From contig NZ_PVNE01000024.1 of NCBI RefSeq assembly GCF_003001905.1, forward strand, positions 1-60,599: 60,599 bases of DNA. The letters run 5' to 3'. Shown in pieces: positions 18,923 through 27,682 of the stretch. This DNA is from Planifilum fimeticola. Lineage in GTDB: Bacteria > Bacillota > Bacilli > Thermoactinomycetales > DSM-44946. The notes under the pieces are model-generated. The model did no database searches and was not told where the DNA came from. It worked only from the letters and a program-made list of their open reading frames with translations. The translations under genes were made by a program, and so were the position numbers. The stretch's first letter is position 1. Each line of letters begins with the position of its first letter.

Positions 18923-20266
18923 ATGACTCAACAGCGGTTTGTCACCAAAGAGGACGTGTTCAGGTGGATGGAAGAGGGATGCGCCTCGGGCATTCAGCCG
19001 GGGCTGGAACGGATGAACTGGGCTCTCGAGCGGCTGGGGCATCCCGAAAGGCGCCTGAAGTTTATCCATATCGCGGGGACTAACGGAAAGGGATCCACCG
19101 CGGCGATGATCGCGCAGGTTCTGAGGAAAGCCGGGTATTCGACGGGGATGTTTATCTCTCCCTATGTGACGGAATGGAATGAGCGGATTTCCGTGGACGG
19201 ACGTCCCATCCCGGACTCCTCTTTCGTCCGCTGGGCGGAACACCTGCGTCCGCTGGTGGAGGAGATGGACCGGGAAGTGGGGAAACCCACCCCCTTCGAA
19301 TTTTGGACGCTTTTGGCCCTCTGCTATTTCGCCCGGGAGGCGGTGCCCTGGTTTGTGGTGTGGGAAGCGGGGTTGGGAGGCCGCTTTGATTCCACCAACG
19401 TGGTGTTTCCCCTCGTTTCCGTCATCACCAACATCGGCCTGGATCATATACATTTATTGGGGAGCACGCTGGGTGAAATCGCCGCCGAAAAGGCAGGAAT
19501 CATCAAACCGGGCGTGCCGGTGGTGAGCGGGACGGAAAATCCGGACGCCATCCGGGTGATTGAGGAGCGGGCGAAGGAAAACAAGAGCGATCTTTATCTC
19601 CTGCATCGCGATTTTCAGGCGGAAACCCTGGAATCGGGGCCCGGTGGACAGCGCTTCCGGTTTGGAAACGTGTACCGGACCCTGTCCGATCTGCAGCTTC
19701 CCCTCGCGGGAGAGCACCAGGTGAAAAACGCGGCGGTCGCCCTGATGACCCTGGAGCTGCTGCGTCAATTTTACGCCACCGTGCTGGAGGATGAAGACAT
19801 ACGGGCGGGACTTTCCGCCACGGTTTGGCCCGGACGATTGGAAAAGGCGGCCGATGAGCCGGACATCTGGCTGGACGGGGCGCATAATCGGGAGGCGGCA
19901 CGGGCATTGGCCGAATCGGTTCGGGCGATTCGCCGCTCGCATACATATGACCGCCTTCATCTCATGCTGGCCGTTTCAGCGGACAAAGAGGTGGACGAGA
20001 TCATAAAACCCCTGCTTCCCCTGGCCGATTCCGTGGTGGTGACCCGGGCGGACATCTCCCGGGCGCTGCCGGTGGAGCAGCTGGCGGAAGCGGTCCGGCG
20101 GGCGGCGCCGGAGATCAGGTTGCAGAAGGCGCCGACGGCGGCGGAGGGGCTTCGCTGTCTGAGAGAGGAAGCGGGGAACGGGGACATGATTCTCGTCACC
20201 GGGTCGCTGTTTCTGGTTTCGGAAGTTCGAAACATGCTGATGACAAATAAGGAACAAGGTTGGTGA
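18923..20266 (+). CDS. folC: Folylpolyglutamate synthase / dihydrofolate synthase
   Basis: 447 residues. Adds glutamate to (dihydro)folates, a cytosolic ATP-dependent Mur-ligase-family enzyme. P-loop [15 protein letters not shown], the [16 protein letters not shown] loop, [11 protein letters not shown], the [13 protein letters not shown] metal-site segment, and [14 protein letters not shown] in the C-terminal domain. ATG 18923 gives the family N-terminus; an in-frame TTG at 18899 has a poor ribosome site. Follows valS as in Bacillus. Confidence 0.95.
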   Translation: MTQQRFVTKEDVFRWMEEGCASGIQPGLERMNWALERLGHPERRLKFIHIAGTNGKGSTAAMIAQVLRKAGYSTGMFISPYVTEWNERISVDGRPIPDSSFVRWAEHLRPLVEEMDREVGKPTPFEFWTLLALCYFAREAVPWFVVWEAGLGGRFDSTNVVFPLVSVITNIGLDHIHLLGSTLGEIAAEKAGIIKPGVPVVSGTENPDAIRVIEERAKENKSDLYLLHRDFQAETLESGPGGQRFRFGNVYRTLSDLQLPLAGEHQVKNAAVALMTLELLRQFYATVLEDEDIRAGLSATVWPGRLEKAADEPDIWLDGAHNREAARALAESVRAIRRSHTYDRLHLMLAVSADKEVDEIIKPLLPLADSVVVTRADISRALPVEQLAEAVRRAAPEIRLQKAPTAAEGLRCLREEAGNGDMILVTGSLFLVSEVRNMLMTNKEQGW

Positions 20267-21666
20267 GGCGAGTGAACGGGATCAGGCACGCGCACTTTAT
20301 CGGGATCGGCGGATACGGGATGAGCGCCATCGCCCGCGTCCTCCTCGATATGGGCATCCGGGTCACCGGTTCGGATGTTGCGGAGAACAAGTTGATTAAG
20401 CGGTTGCTGGAGCGGGGGGCGATCGTCCATATCGGCCACGATGCCTCCCATGTGGAGGGGGCCGATTTGGTCGTATACTCCTCCAGCATTCCGGAGGAGA
20501 ACGTGGAAAGGGTCGAGGCGCAGCGGAGGGGAATTCCCGTCCTCCATCGCTCTAAGATGCTGGCCCGGCTGCTGAACGACCGGTTTGGAATCGCCGTTGC
20601 CGGAGCTCACGGTAAGACCACCACCTCTTCGATGATCGCGCAAACCCTGGAGCTGTGCGGGAAAGATCCCACCTACGTGATCGGCGGTGAGATTCTCGGT
20701 CTGGACGGCAACGCCAAAGCGGGAAACAGCTCCTACGTGGTTGCGGAAGCCGATGAGAGTGACGGGACGTTTTTGGAATATTATCCCGCGATCGCCGTGG
20801 TCACCAATGTGGAACAGGATCATTTGGAAAATTACGATGGAGATTTCAGAAACTTGAAAAAGGCTTATCGCCAGTTTTTGAGCCAGGTGAAACCGGATGG
20901 CCTCACCGTTCTGTGCCTGGATGATCCCCATTTGCGGGAAATCGCCCGTGAACACCGCAACCGCTTGATCACCTACGGCATTGACCAGCCCGCCGACTAC
21001 AATGCCGTCGATATTCGGCGCCACGGCAGGCAGGTAAGCTTCCGGGTGGTGCGCGGGGATGAAGAGTTGGGGGAAGTGACGCTGCAGGTTCCCGGCCGCC
21101 ACAACGCGAGCAACGCCCTGGCCGCCCTGATCGTCTGTCTGGAGGTCGGCCTCTCCTTTGAGGAGGCTGCCGCGGCCCTCGGTCAGTTCCAAGGAGCCAA
21201 ACGCCGCTTTCAGCTGATCGGTGAGGTGGACGGGATCACCGTGGTGGACGATTATGCCCACCATCCGACGGAAATTCGTGCTACCCTCACCGGCGCCAAG
21301 GCGATGGGGAAGCGCATTGTCGCCGTTTTTCAGCCGCAGCGCTTTTCCAGGACTTACTTTTTGATGGAGGAGTTCAGCCGGGCCTTCGATCAGGCGGACG
21401 AAGTGATCATCACCGACATTTACTCCCCTCCCGGCGAGAAGCCGATCCCGGGTGTGACGTCGGAGCGGCTTGCGAAGCTCGTCCGGCAAAACAGCAATCC
21501 CAACACGCTGTATCGTCCCACCAGGGAGGACGTGGTGGCCACCCTGCTGGAGCGGATCCGCCCGGGAGATTTGGTCATGACCATGGGCGCCGGGGACATC
21601 TGGCGGGCGGCCCAGGATCTCGTGTCCAAGCTGGAAGAGCGCGCCCGGGTGTGTAAGGAAAGTTGA
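20263..21666 (+). CDS. murC: UDP-N-acetylmuramate-L-alanine ligase
   Basis: 467 residues. First amino-acid ligase of peptidoglycan precursor synthesis. N-terminal nucleotide fold [22 protein letters not shown] loop [51 protein letters not shown] and [16 protein letters not shown]. Several starts compete: TTG 20260, GTG 20263 (overlapping the folC stop) and GTG 20272; the middle one is chosen for spacing from AAGGA. Probably co-transcribed with folC. Confidence 0.96.
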   Translation: MRRVNGIRHAHFIGIGGYGMSAIARVLLDMGIRVTGSDVAENKLIKRLLERGAIVHIGHDASHVEGADLVVYSSSIPEENVERVEAQRRGIPVLHRSKMLARLLNDRFGIAVAGAHGKTTTSSMIAQTLELCGKDPTYVIGGEILGLDGNAKAGNSSYVVAEADESDGTFLEYYPAIAVVTNVEQDHLENYDGDFRNLKKAYRQFLSQVKPDGLTVLCLDDPHLREIAREHRNRLITYGIDQPADYNAVDIRRHGRQVSFRVVRGDEELGEVTLQVPGRHNASNALAALIVCLEVGLSFEEAAAALGQFQGAKRRFQLIGEVDGITVVDDYAHHPTEIRATLTGAKAMGKRIVAVFQPQRFSRTYFLMEEFSRAFDQADEVIITDIYSPPGEKPIPGVTSERLAKLVRQNSNPNTLYRPTREDVVATLLERIRPGDLVMTMGAGDIWRAAQDLVSKLEERARVCKES

Positions 21667-21703
21667 TCCGTCAGCGGTAAAGCACGGATGAGAGGAGGCG
21701 GCC

Positions 21704-21916
21704 ATGGAGTTCAAAACCACCGATTTGTGCGATCAGTTTGCGTCGCAAGCTGCTGTATGCGAGGACATCTTCACTTCTTTCGGAGGAAGGAAGCGGTTTT
21801 CCGGTCCGATTGCCACCGTCCGCGTTTTTGAAGACAACGTGCTGGTGAAGGAAATGATCGAGACGGTTCCCGCCGGAACCGTGCTGGTAAAGGACGATAA
21901 AAAACACATTTTATAA
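21704..21916 (+). pseudogene. rraA: 5' fragment of rraA interrupted by prophage integration
   Basis: After AGAGGAGG the frame starts MEFKTTDLCDQFASQAAVCE and continues FGGRKRFSGPIATVRVFEDN and ETVPAGTVLV, the N-terminus of RraA (RNase E activity regulator fold; many homologues are 4-hydroxy-4-methyl-2-oxoglutarate aldolases). Family members continue into VDGGGS and run to about 160 residues; here the match ends at residue 62 and eight unrelated residues (KDDKKHIL) lead to a stop. The integrase gene begins 70 bp further on the opposite strand, so the break is the left prophage junction. Confidence 0.85.
21860..21900. other. Left attachment junction (attL) inside rraA, approximate
   Basis: Homology to RraA ends at codon 62 (21887-21889), immediately before the codons that should encode the VDGGG substrate loop. 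The crossover core must lie at or just left of this point. Its exact limits cannot be set because attR and the rraA 3' half are not in the window. Confidence 0.5.
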
Positions 21917-21942
21917 AAACGCTTCGATATCAAGCGTTTCTT
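21917..21942. terminator. Bidirectional terminator between rraA fragment and integrase
   Basis: Perfect 8-bp stem AAACGCTT / AAGCGTTT with a 7-nt loop, T-rich on the right and A-rich on the left, so it can serve both the incoming murC-side transcript and the minus-strand integrase operon. Confidence 0.7.
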
Positions 21943-21983
21943 CCCACATCAAGTTCTATCCTGTTCCGTTTGCAAACATTTTG

Positions 21984-23129
21984 CTAACAATTCTTCTTAT
22001 CTCGGGCTTCCACCGCTATGATCTGGTCAAACATTTCCGCTGCTTCCTTCTGCATGGAGGGAATCACGTGGGAATAGATATCAAGGGTCATACTGATCGA
22101 CGAGTGACCCAACCGTTCCGAAACAATCTTTGGATGGACTCCCTGTTGCAACAAAAGCGTTGCGTGGGTATGTCTCAGATCATGGAACCGGATCGGTGGA
22201 AGCCCTGCTTTTTTGATTAAGAAAGAAAAATACTCCCGAAGGTTTCGGGGTTCAACCGGCTTTCCGGTTCGAGTGGTAAACACAAGATCATAGACATCAC
22301 GATAATTGTATTGGATCATTTCCTTCTTTTGTTGAACCCGGTGTTTTTTTAGAACCTCCACTGTGGATGGGGAAATACTGATGAGCCGCCGGCTCTTGGC
22401 GGTTTTTGTTTGTTCGATCAGTTTTAATCCTGCGCTGGTTCGTTGTAAGGTCCGTCGGATACTGATTGTTCCTCGATCAAAATCGATATCCGCCCATTTT
22501 AAGCCCAACAATTCCCCTATTCTCATACCTGTAGTAATCGCCAGGTAAAAAGCGGGATAGTATTTGCTTTCCTTGGCTACTTGCAGAAATTGATTCACTT
22601 CTTCATCCGTCCATACCTTCATCCCGGCTCCGGATGGGCCAGTAGAAACCCGGATGTTTGCAGCAGGGTTTTTAGGGATCAATTGCATTTTGACAGCCCA
22701 ATTTAATGCCACTTTTAACGTCCGGACACTGTATTTAGCGGATGTAGAAGAAATGCCCCTATCCAGCAACGATTTTAACAGTCGATTGATGTGAATAGGC
22801 CCGAGTTGATTTAGAGGTATGTTCCCTATTCCCGGAATGAGGTGATTAGTAATTACGCTATGGTATATATCGTAAGTAGTGATCTTACGATTCGGCTTGA
22901 CTTCATCTTCCAACCACATTTCGAGAAACTCTTTGACGGTTATTTTTGTCGGTTCGATGTATTCTCCTCGGTTAAGTTCTGCGATCTTTTCCACCATAGC
23001 CCGTTGGGCTTCCTTTTTGGTTGCAAACCCACTGAACCACTTCTGTCGTCGTTTGCCCGTCTCCGGATCCCGACCAATATCCAGGACGAAACACCATTTT
23101 GAACCCCGTTTGCGGATGTGTCCTTTCAA
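21984..23129 (-). CDS. int: Phage tyrosine recombinase (integrase)
   Basis: 381 residues. N-terminal arm-binding domain (GHIRKRGSKWCFVLDIGRD), SAM-like core-binding domain (about 60-160), and a catalytic domain with Arg in TTGMRIGELLGLKW, Lys in QTKTAKSRRLI, HDLRHTHATLLLQ, RLGHSS and the nucleophile Tyr in LDIYSHV. TTG 23129 after AAAGGAGGG is chosen instead of an upstream ATG that overlaps the preceding gene. It is the attL-proximal gene and presumably catalysed insertion in rraA. Confidence 0.95.
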   Translation of the reverse strand: MKGHIRKRGSKWCFVLDIGRDPETGKRRQKWFSGFATKKEAQRAMVEKIAELNRGEYIEPTKITVKEFLEMWLEDEVKPNRKITTYDIYHSVITNHLIPGIGNIPLNQLGPIHINRLLKSLLDRGISSTSAKYSVRTLKVALNWAVKMQLIPKNPAANIRVSTGPSGAGMKVWTDEEVNQFLQVAKESKYYPAFYLAITTGMRIGELLGLKWADIDFDRGTISIRRTLQRTSAGLKLIEQTKTAKSRRLISISPSTVEVLKKHRVQQKKEMIQYNYRDVYDLVFTTRTGKPVEPRNLREYFSFLIKKAGLPPIRFHDLRHTHATLLLQQGVHPKIVSERLGHSSISMTLDIYSHVIPSMQKEAAEMFDQIIAVEARDKKNC

Positions 23130-23145
23130 AGCTTGTCCCTCCTTT

Positions 23146-23787
23146 CTATCCACTTTGCCAAGGATCAAGAATCTCCCTCATAAGATTTTCTTTCCTGAAT
23201 CCAAGCGGTTGGAGATATTCGTCGAATTGAAGACGCATCCACCACCGTGCCCGCTTGAAAACCGGAAAATGGCTGCACTTCCTTATCTGTTCTTCTCTTT
23301 TGGCAGCTGCATCAAGGTTTATTTCACAGACTGAAGCAATCTCATGGGTCCTGGTGACTCCCATGATTTTCAAAAGAGCCATTGGGGCCAACAATTCCGC
23401 TGCGAAGTAATGCGCTTCAACCTCCAATTTTCCGTAGAGTTTTTCATCTTTGTGGATTTGACTGAAGTCATACTTCCCTATGTGGAGAACCATGTGACCA
23501 ATCTCGTGTGCTATTGTCCACCGCTTTTGTTCTTCGTTCTTCGCATATTCATTGAAATATATTTTGTAGTCTCCGTCTTCATTGGGCATAATGAAGCCAT
23601 ACTTCAAGCTACTATCTGGGGATTCATTGTAGTAATAAGGGATCGGTCCCCAACCCCTGTTCCGAGCGATTTGAAAAGGGTCCACAGGTAAGCGTTTGAT
23701 TTCTTCTTCCTTCAATAGTCGATGGGCTCTTTTTACGGCAGTCGCAAAATCAGGCACCAAAGACAAATAGGAAGATTCTCTTGCCAT
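23146..23787 (-). CDS. ImmA/IrrE family metallopeptidase
   Basis: 213 residues. Zinc protease motif TIAHEIGHMVLH (HEIGH at residues 94-98), with EVEAHYFAAELLAP supplying the third ligand. In ICEBs1 and related elements such proteins cleave the adjacent Xre repressor to trigger induction; the neighbouring repressor gene makes that the likely role here. The shorter start (ATG 23787) has a GGAG-like site. It lies 16 bp upstream of the integrase gene in a lysogeny operon. Confidence 0.88.
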   Translation of the reverse strand: MARESSYLSLVPDFATAVKRAHRLLKEEEIKRLPVDPFQIARNRGWGPIPYYYNESPDSSLKYGFIMPNEDGDYKIYFNEYAKNEEQKRWTIAHEIGHMVLHIGKYDFSQIHKDEKLYGKLEVEAHYFAAELLAPMALLKIMGVTRTHEIASVCEINLDAAAKREEQIRKCSHFPVFKRARWWMRLQFDEYLQPLGFRKENLMREILDPWQSG

Positions 23788-23816
23788 TACTCTCCACAAC
23801 CCTCCCATCTCTTATG

Positions 23817-24155
23817 TTATTTTTTCTTCCTCAATTGAAGGAGGATCCGTTGCTCTTCTTTGGTCAATTTTTTCCCGTTGCGGAAAAGATAGGAAGCCGC
23901 CGCCAAAAATTGTTTTTCTTCTTCGGTCAATACCTCATTATCGGGTTGATCATCTTGGGTTGTTGACTTGTCAAGCCCTAAGATCTCGTCAGCGGAAACC
24001 CCAAAAATCTCTACCAATTTGCGAATCAATTCATCATTTAAACGGCGTTCTCCCCTTTCAAGATCGTAGAGATATTGAGTTGAGATCCCCAACATGTCGG
24101 CGAGTTTTGGCCCGCTGAGTCTCCTTTCGAGTCTTAATTCTTTGATTCGGTTCAC
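23817..24155 (-). CDS. Xre-family phage repressor
   Basis: 112 residues. N-terminal HTH_3 domain (IKELRLERRLSGPKLADMLG, STQYLYDLERGERRLNDELI) and a short acidic C-terminal region with a helix-rich tail (TEEEKQFLAAASYLF). It lacks the peptidase domain of LexA-like repressors, which fits inactivation by the ImmA partner. GTG 24155 after AAAGGAGG is the start. It should bind the palindromes immediately upstream. Confidence 0.88.
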   Translation of the reverse strand: MNRIKELRLERRLSGPKLADMLGISTQYLYDLERGERRLNDELIRKLVEIFGVSADEILGLDKSTTQDDQPDNEVLTEEEKQFLAAASYLFRNGKKLTKEEQRILLQLRKKK

Positions 24156-24215
24156 GTTGTCCCCCCCTCCTTTCTTCTTTCCTCCAAAAAAGCTATCCGC
24201 TTGAAGCGTATCACG

Positions 24216-24252
24216 AAATAAAGCTATGTGCAACAAGCACATAGCTTTATTT
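24216..24252. promoter_or_regulatory. Repressor operator region with a 15-bp perfect palindrome
   Basis: Arms AAATAAAGCTATGTG (24216-24230) and CACATAGCTTTATTT (24238-24252) match at all 15 positions around a 7-nt spacer. Further AATAAAGCTA-like or ATAGCTTTA half-sites occur at 24261-24271 and 24333-24341, with a weaker one near 24355. They sit between the divergent repressor and Cro-like genes, the expected lysis-lysogeny switch. Confidence 0.75.
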
Positions 24253-24432
24253 TTGTTCAAAAATAAAGCTAATTGAAGCAAAAGCGAGATTGAGGACGGG
24301 AAACGAAGGATTTTGGTCGCTAAATAACGCATATAGCTTTAAATAGAGGTTGTGAATAAAGCAAATAGCGGATATCATTAAAGCCAAGAGTTGCATCAGT
24401 ACAGCAAATCGCGGATGAGGGGGGAGGAAAAG

Positions 24433-24672
24433 ATGAAGTTCCAATTCGGTCCTGTCGTCAAGGAACGGATGAAGCAAATGGGGATGAAACCAAGCCACCT
24501 GGCACGCGAAACCGGATACTGCAGCCAATATATCCGCGATCTACTAGCCGGGAGGCGCCGATGGAACGAAACGGCAATCAATAAAACCTGTGAAGCACTC
24601 GGGATTGATGTGGAGTTCAAAGTAACTCTTGGCTCTGAAAACACCAGGACCGAATCCGATATACCCGATTAA
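24433..24672 (+). CDS. Small HTH protein, Cro/repressor-like
   Basis: 79 residues. HTH of the lambda-repressor class (KERMKQMGMKPSHLARETG, CSQYIRDLLAGRRRWNETAI) almost fills the protein. The ATG at 24433 follows GGGGAGG. Divergent from the repressor across the operator region and first gene of the early operon, so a Cro-like antagonist is likely. Confidence 0.8.
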   Translation: MKFQFGPVVKERMKQMGMKPSHLARETGYCSQYIRDLLAGRRRWNETAINKTCEALGIDVEFKVTLGSENTRTESDIPD

Positions 24673-24832
24673 AGCTGAAAACGCGAACCTGTTGTTGTGT
24701 TACCCCTGGGCGCGTGAGCGCCGGTCGGCTGGGGACGCGGCGGTAAAGCGTAATGGCGGCTTCCCGTCATCCGGCTGGCTTCGCACGAACTTTGACAATT
24801 AGATAACGCGGAACCCTCAATCCGGATGAGAA

Positions 24833-24855
24833 GGGTGTCCGGAATGTGGACACCC
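24833..24855 (+). promoter_or_regulatory. Stem-loop in the antirepressor leader
   Basis: GGGTGTCC / GGACACCC, an 8-bp perfect stem with a 7-nt loop, about 40 bp before the Bro-N gene. No T-run follows, so it is not an ordinary terminator. A TTGACA element at 24792-24797 precedes it but has no convincing -10 partner. Confidence 0.4.
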
Positions 24856-24894
24856 CTGGCGGAAAACAGATTCCTGCGAGAGGAGAGGCAACAA

Positions 24895-25509
24895 ATGAAC
24901 GTCAAGACCGAAAAGTGGAACGGCCACGAGATCCGGTTTGTTTGGCATGACGGCGAGTGGTGGGCGGTTGCGAAGGATGTGGCGAAGGCGTTGGGGTATA
25001 ACCACGTACCCCACATGGTTCGAATGTTAAAGGACTACCAAAAGAATACAGTCCGCTTAACGGACAGTAATCGTCGCGGAAACCCAAACGTTACGATCAT
25101 CTCCGAAACCGGGATCTACAAAGTCATCATGCGTTCTGATCGCCCTGAAGCCGAAGAGTTCGAAATCTGGGTCTACAAAATCATCAAAGAACTCCGCCAG
25201 CAAACCGGCCTGGAAGGCTTTCAGGTGTTCCGGATGCTGGACAAGGAACACCAAAAGGAAATGATGGCCCAGGTGGCCAGGATGAAGTCCGTAGATCGAG
25301 TGGACTACATCAAGGCCAACACCATCGCGAACAAGGTCGTGTCCACGAAGTTCGGTTTCCCGAAGATGATCAAAAAAGGTGAAATGACACCGGAGATGCT
25401 GAGAGATCGACAAGCCATCTTGGAAGATACCGTCAACCTCATGTGGATGCGGAATGAATATGGGCTGGATTTTTCCGTATCCGACGCAGTCAAGAGGAAA
25501 TGGAACTGA
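24895..25509 (+). CDS. Bro-N domain phage antirepressor
   Basis: 204 residues. The N-terminal Bro-N domain (GHEIRFVWHDGEWWAVAKDV, ALGYNHVPHMVRML, ISETGIYKVIMRS, FEIWVYKIIKELRQ) is followed by a helical C-terminal region. ATG 24895 after GAGGAGAGG. Proteins of this layout act as antirepressors or regulators of early phage transcription; the precise target is not evident. Confidence 0.85.
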   Translation: MNVKTEKWNGHEIRFVWHDGEWWAVAKDVAKALGYNHVPHMVRMLKDYQKNTVRLTDSNRRGNPNVTIISETGIYKVIMRSDRPEAEEFEIWVYKIIKELRQQTGLEGFQVFRMLDKEHQKEMMAQVARMKSVDRVDYIKANTIANKVVSTKFGFPKMIKKGEMTPEMLRDRQAILEDTVNLMWMRNEYGLDFSVSDAVKRKWN

Positions 25510-25528
25510 TCAGAGGAGAGTGGTCCTG

Positions 25529-25834
25529 ATGTCCGCTATCACACCATTGCCCAATCAACATGAAGACCCGCAATCGGATGCTGTTCTCCAACTTCTCAAG
25601 GCGGTTGCCGATCTAAACGAGAAGGTGATCCGACTGGCACAAGGGATCGATGGAAACCCACAGCCTTTGACCTACAGTGTGGGCCAGGCTGCGAAGGTCC
25701 TGGGGGTATCGAGATCCAAGATGTACGATCTCCTTCACCGCCCCGATTTTCCGGTGATTACTATCGATCACCGGAAGTTGATCCCACGCCGACAACTGGA
25801 GCGCTGGCTGGATCAGCAATGTGAAAGGAAGTGA
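25529..25834 (+). CDS. Helix-turn-helix protein, excisionase-like
   Basis: 101 residues. A short helical N-terminal part is followed by an HTH_17/MerR-like domain (TYSVGQAAKVLGVSRSKMYD, VITIDHRKLIPRRQLERWL) ending in a basic tail. The domain is typical of Xis-type DNA-bending proteins and of some phage regulators. Its early-operon position fits either an excisionase or a regulator. ATG 25529 after GAGGAGAG. Confidence 0.7.
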   Translation: MSAITPLPNQHEDPQSDAVLQLLKAVADLNEKVIRLAQGIDGNPQPLTYSVGQAAKVLGVSRSKMYDLLHRPDFPVITIDHRKLIPRRQLERWLDQQCERK

Positions 25835-26073
25835 TTCCTTTGTCGATGACGGATGTCCTGGAAAGGATCGGTTGGAACGTTTACCGTCCTCCGATCCCCG
25901 AAGTGGAGTTGGTAACCGGCTTTGTGGAAGACGGCCCGATGGTCCGGGTGGTCTTAAAAAGCGGTGCGACAATCATCGGTCCGATGTTGCCCACTCTGGC
26001 AGCGCTATACCGGATTGGCTATCACGACCCGATCAAACAAAAAAGGCCGCACCTCAGATTGGTGGGCCACTGA
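25831..26073 (+). CDS. Hypothetical early phage protein
   Basis: 80 residues, family not recognised. GTG 25831 overlaps the previous stop; ATG 25846 (MTDVLERIGWNVY) is an alternative. The central VRVVLKSGATIIGPMLPTL looks like a small beta-rich fold. Translationally coupled to the HTH gene. Confidence 0.55.
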   Translation: MIPLSMTDVLERIGWNVYRPPIPEVELVTGFVEDGPMVRVVLKSGATIIGPMLPTLAALYRIGYHDPIKQKRPHLRLVGH

Positions 26074-26160
26074 AAAAAAAGGATTCGTTGCTCCAAGTAT
26101 ACCACAACAACCTCTGGTCCGAGTGGGGAGAAACCGAAACACCAGAGGGAGGCGATCGGG

Positions 26161-26430
26161 GTGAAGCTGCACCCCTTTCAGACTCGACTGGCAGAAATCT
26201 GGCGCAAGTTCGGCAAGGAAGGCGGCAAGGGATTGGAACTGAATGTTCACCTGATGGGGCCGGGAGACTGGCGGAATCTCTGTGAATGCCTGAAAGCCAA
26301 CGCCAAACTTGCCGATAAAATCGCTTGGTTGGAAATGCAGGCTGATGCGGCAGAATTGCTGGGCGATAAGGAAAAGTCGCTGGAATACCGAGCCATGAGG
26401 GCCTATCAGATTCTCAATTTAAAACACTGA
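26161..26430 (+). CDS. Hypothetical early phage protein
   Basis: 89 residues from a GTG start. Largely helical (LAEIWRKFGKEGGK, CLKANAKLADKIAWLEMQAD, EYRAMRAYQIL). No family recognised. A stem-loop with 8-bp arms CCTCTGGT / ACCAGAGG (26111-26148) lies just ahead of its ribosome site. It directly precedes the Gam-like gene. Confidence 0.55.
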   Translation: MKLHPFQTRLAEIWRKFGKEGGKGLELNVHLMGPGDWRNLCECLKANAKLADKIAWLEMQADAAELLGDKEKSLEYRAMRAYQILNLKH

Positions 26431-26440
26431 GGAGGAATGA

Positions 26441-26974
26441 ATGATGGCCATCCGACTGGAAGACTTCCTGTTCCCCGATCCAAAAGACTCGGAAGATGAA
26501 CAGTTTAAGATCGACAGCCCGGAGAAAGCCGACTGGGCGCTTCGGAAATACGCCCAAGCCAAGCGGATTGTCGATGAATACACCCGCCAGCGAGACGACA
26601 TGATCGTCCGGGCCAATGAATGGCTGGCAGAAGTCAGTAAGCCTTATTTGGACACGATGAACCGGATGGAGGCCCTTCTGCAGGAGTATCACCGCGAACA
26701 ACTCCGGCAAAACCCCAAAGCCAAGACGATCAAACGACCGGTCGGAACCCTGAAATCCGTGACGCGGAACAAATGGCATTATCGGGAGGACGATCTCCTC
26801 CGGTGGCTCAAGCAACACCGACCGGATCTGGTCCGGATTAAGGAAGAGCCGAACAAGCAGCAGCTGAAAAAAGTAGCCAAGATCCAAGGGGATCGGGTTT
26901 ACACCGAAGACGGCGAACGAGTAGAAGGCGTGATGGTAATGCCGGAAACCGAGTTCAAAATCGAGGTGGAGTAA
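26441..26974 (+). CDS. Gam-like host-nuclease inhibitor (Mu Gam / Gp157 type)
   Basis: 177 residues with a long helical hairpin (KADWALRKYAQAKRIVDEYT, LLQEYHREQLRQNP) followed by KTIKRPVGTLKSVTRNKWHY and LLRWLKQHRPDLVRIKEEPNK, the pattern of phage Mu Gam-like proteins. Such proteins coat double-stranded DNA ends and block RecBCD/AddAB. ATG 26441, with a second ATG at 26444. Placed just before the recombination genes, as expected. Confidence 0.75.
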   Translation: MMAIRLEDFLFPDPKDSEDEQFKIDSPEKADWALRKYAQAKRIVDEYTRQRDDMIVRANEWLAEVSKPYLDTMNRMEALLQEYHREQLRQNPKAKTIKRPVGTLKSVTRNKWHYREDDLLRWLKQHRPDLVRIKEEPNKQQLKKVAKIQGDRVYTEDGERVEGVMVMPETEFKIEVE

Positions 26975-26984
26975 ACGATGAAAC

Positions 26985-27006
26985 CCGGGCCGCTCCGGTG
27001 GCCCGG
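26985..27006 (+). repeat. Hairpin leader repeat, copy 1
   Basis: CCGGGCC / GGCCCGG, a 7-bp stem with the 8-nt loop GCTCCGGT. It lies just before the ribosome site of the gene at 27029. The same stem, with loop ACTCCGGT, recurs at 27296-27317, each followed by AACAAAGA. Confidence 0.7.
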
Positions 27007-27028
27007 CCACAACAAAGAGGGGAGCGAA

Positions 27029-27376
27029 ATGAAAGCCATCGTGCTGAAAGAAACCAAGGTTAACAAACGCGGCAAAAACAATCGTGGCCAGTGGCGGCTC
27101 ACAATTTATGTGAATCGCGACGATGAGCTAAAAGCAGAGGCCCTGGATACTTATGAGATGGTCTGTAGTTGTGGGACGTGGAACCCCGAGAAACAGGACT
27201 TTGATTGGCCGGGAGATCCCCGATACTATGGGCCACCAAAGTATATCAGAAAAGAATTGAGGCGGTTGGCAGAAGAATACGCAAGTGAACCGAAACCGGG
27301 CCACTCCGGTGGCCCGGCCCAACAAAGAAGCGATCAGAATGAGCGGTGTTATCAATTGCGAGGGAATGACCCGTGA
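27029..27376 (+). CDS. Hypothetical early phage protein
   Basis: 115 residues from ATG 27029 after GAGGGGAG. It begins KAIVLKETKVNKRGKNNRGQ and has two Cys in MVCSCGTWNPEKQDFDWPGD. Family not recognised. The last ~30 residues are encoded by DNA that includes the second hairpin-leader copy, so the gene may have been extended when that block duplicated. Confidence 0.5.
   Translation: MKAIVLKETKVNKRGKNNRGQWRLTIYVNRDDELKAEALDTYEMVCSCGTWNPEKQDFDWPGDPRYYGPPKYIRKELRRLAEEYASEPKPGHSGGPAQQRSDQNERCYQLRGNDP
27296..27317 (+). repeat. Hairpin leader repeat, copy 2
   Basis: Same 7-bp stem as copy 1 with the 8-nt loop ACTCCGGT, followed by CCCAACAAAGAAG. It overlaps the 3' end of the preceding gene and precedes ATG 27339. 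Confidence 0.7.
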
Positions 27377-27533
27377 AGAGTTTATCCGCTTTGTGCGCTC
27401 GCAGCCAACCCAAAGGGGGACTGAAGCATGGAAACAACGGAAAAATGGATCGTCTGCTATGAGCAGTACGATGACGACCTTGAAAAGTGGTTCAAGAGAA
27501 TGGTTGTGTTCGACGCATCGGAAAGCGTGCTGA
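27339..27533 (+). CDS. Possible small protein overlapping the next gene
   Basis: 64 residues from ATG 27339 (MSGVINCEGMTREEFIRFVR). The second half overlaps the gene at 27428 in another frame and looks less protein-like, so the true product may be shorter or the frame may be a relic. Listed because a hairpin leader and start codon precede it. Confidence 0.25.
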   Translation: MSGVINCEGMTREEFIRFVRSQPTQRGTEAWKQRKNGSSAMSSTMTTLKSGSREWLCSTHRKAC

Positions 27534-27682
27534 ATTTCGTCTCCTCGTTCCGCTGGGGAGAAAAAGTCCTTTGCCGGATCATGCTGATCGGCTTCGATGG
27601 ATTCACCCGATATTTCAAAGTCGAGTGGGATGGATCTCTTGTCCTGAATGTCCTGAATGAGGAGGTCGAGGTCGATGATTAA
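27428..27682 (+). CDS. Hypothetical early phage protein
   Basis: 84 residues from ATG 27428 after AAAGGGGGA. Compact alpha/beta sequence (EKWIVCYEQYDDDLEKWFKR, MLIGFDGFTRYFKVEWDG) with an acidic C-terminus. No family recognised. The last 8 bp overlap the following gene. Confidence 0.55.
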   Translation: METTEKWIVCYEQYDDDLEKWFKRMVVFDASESVLNFVSSFRWGEKVLCRIMLIGFDGFTRYFKVEWDGSLVLNVLNEEVEVDD

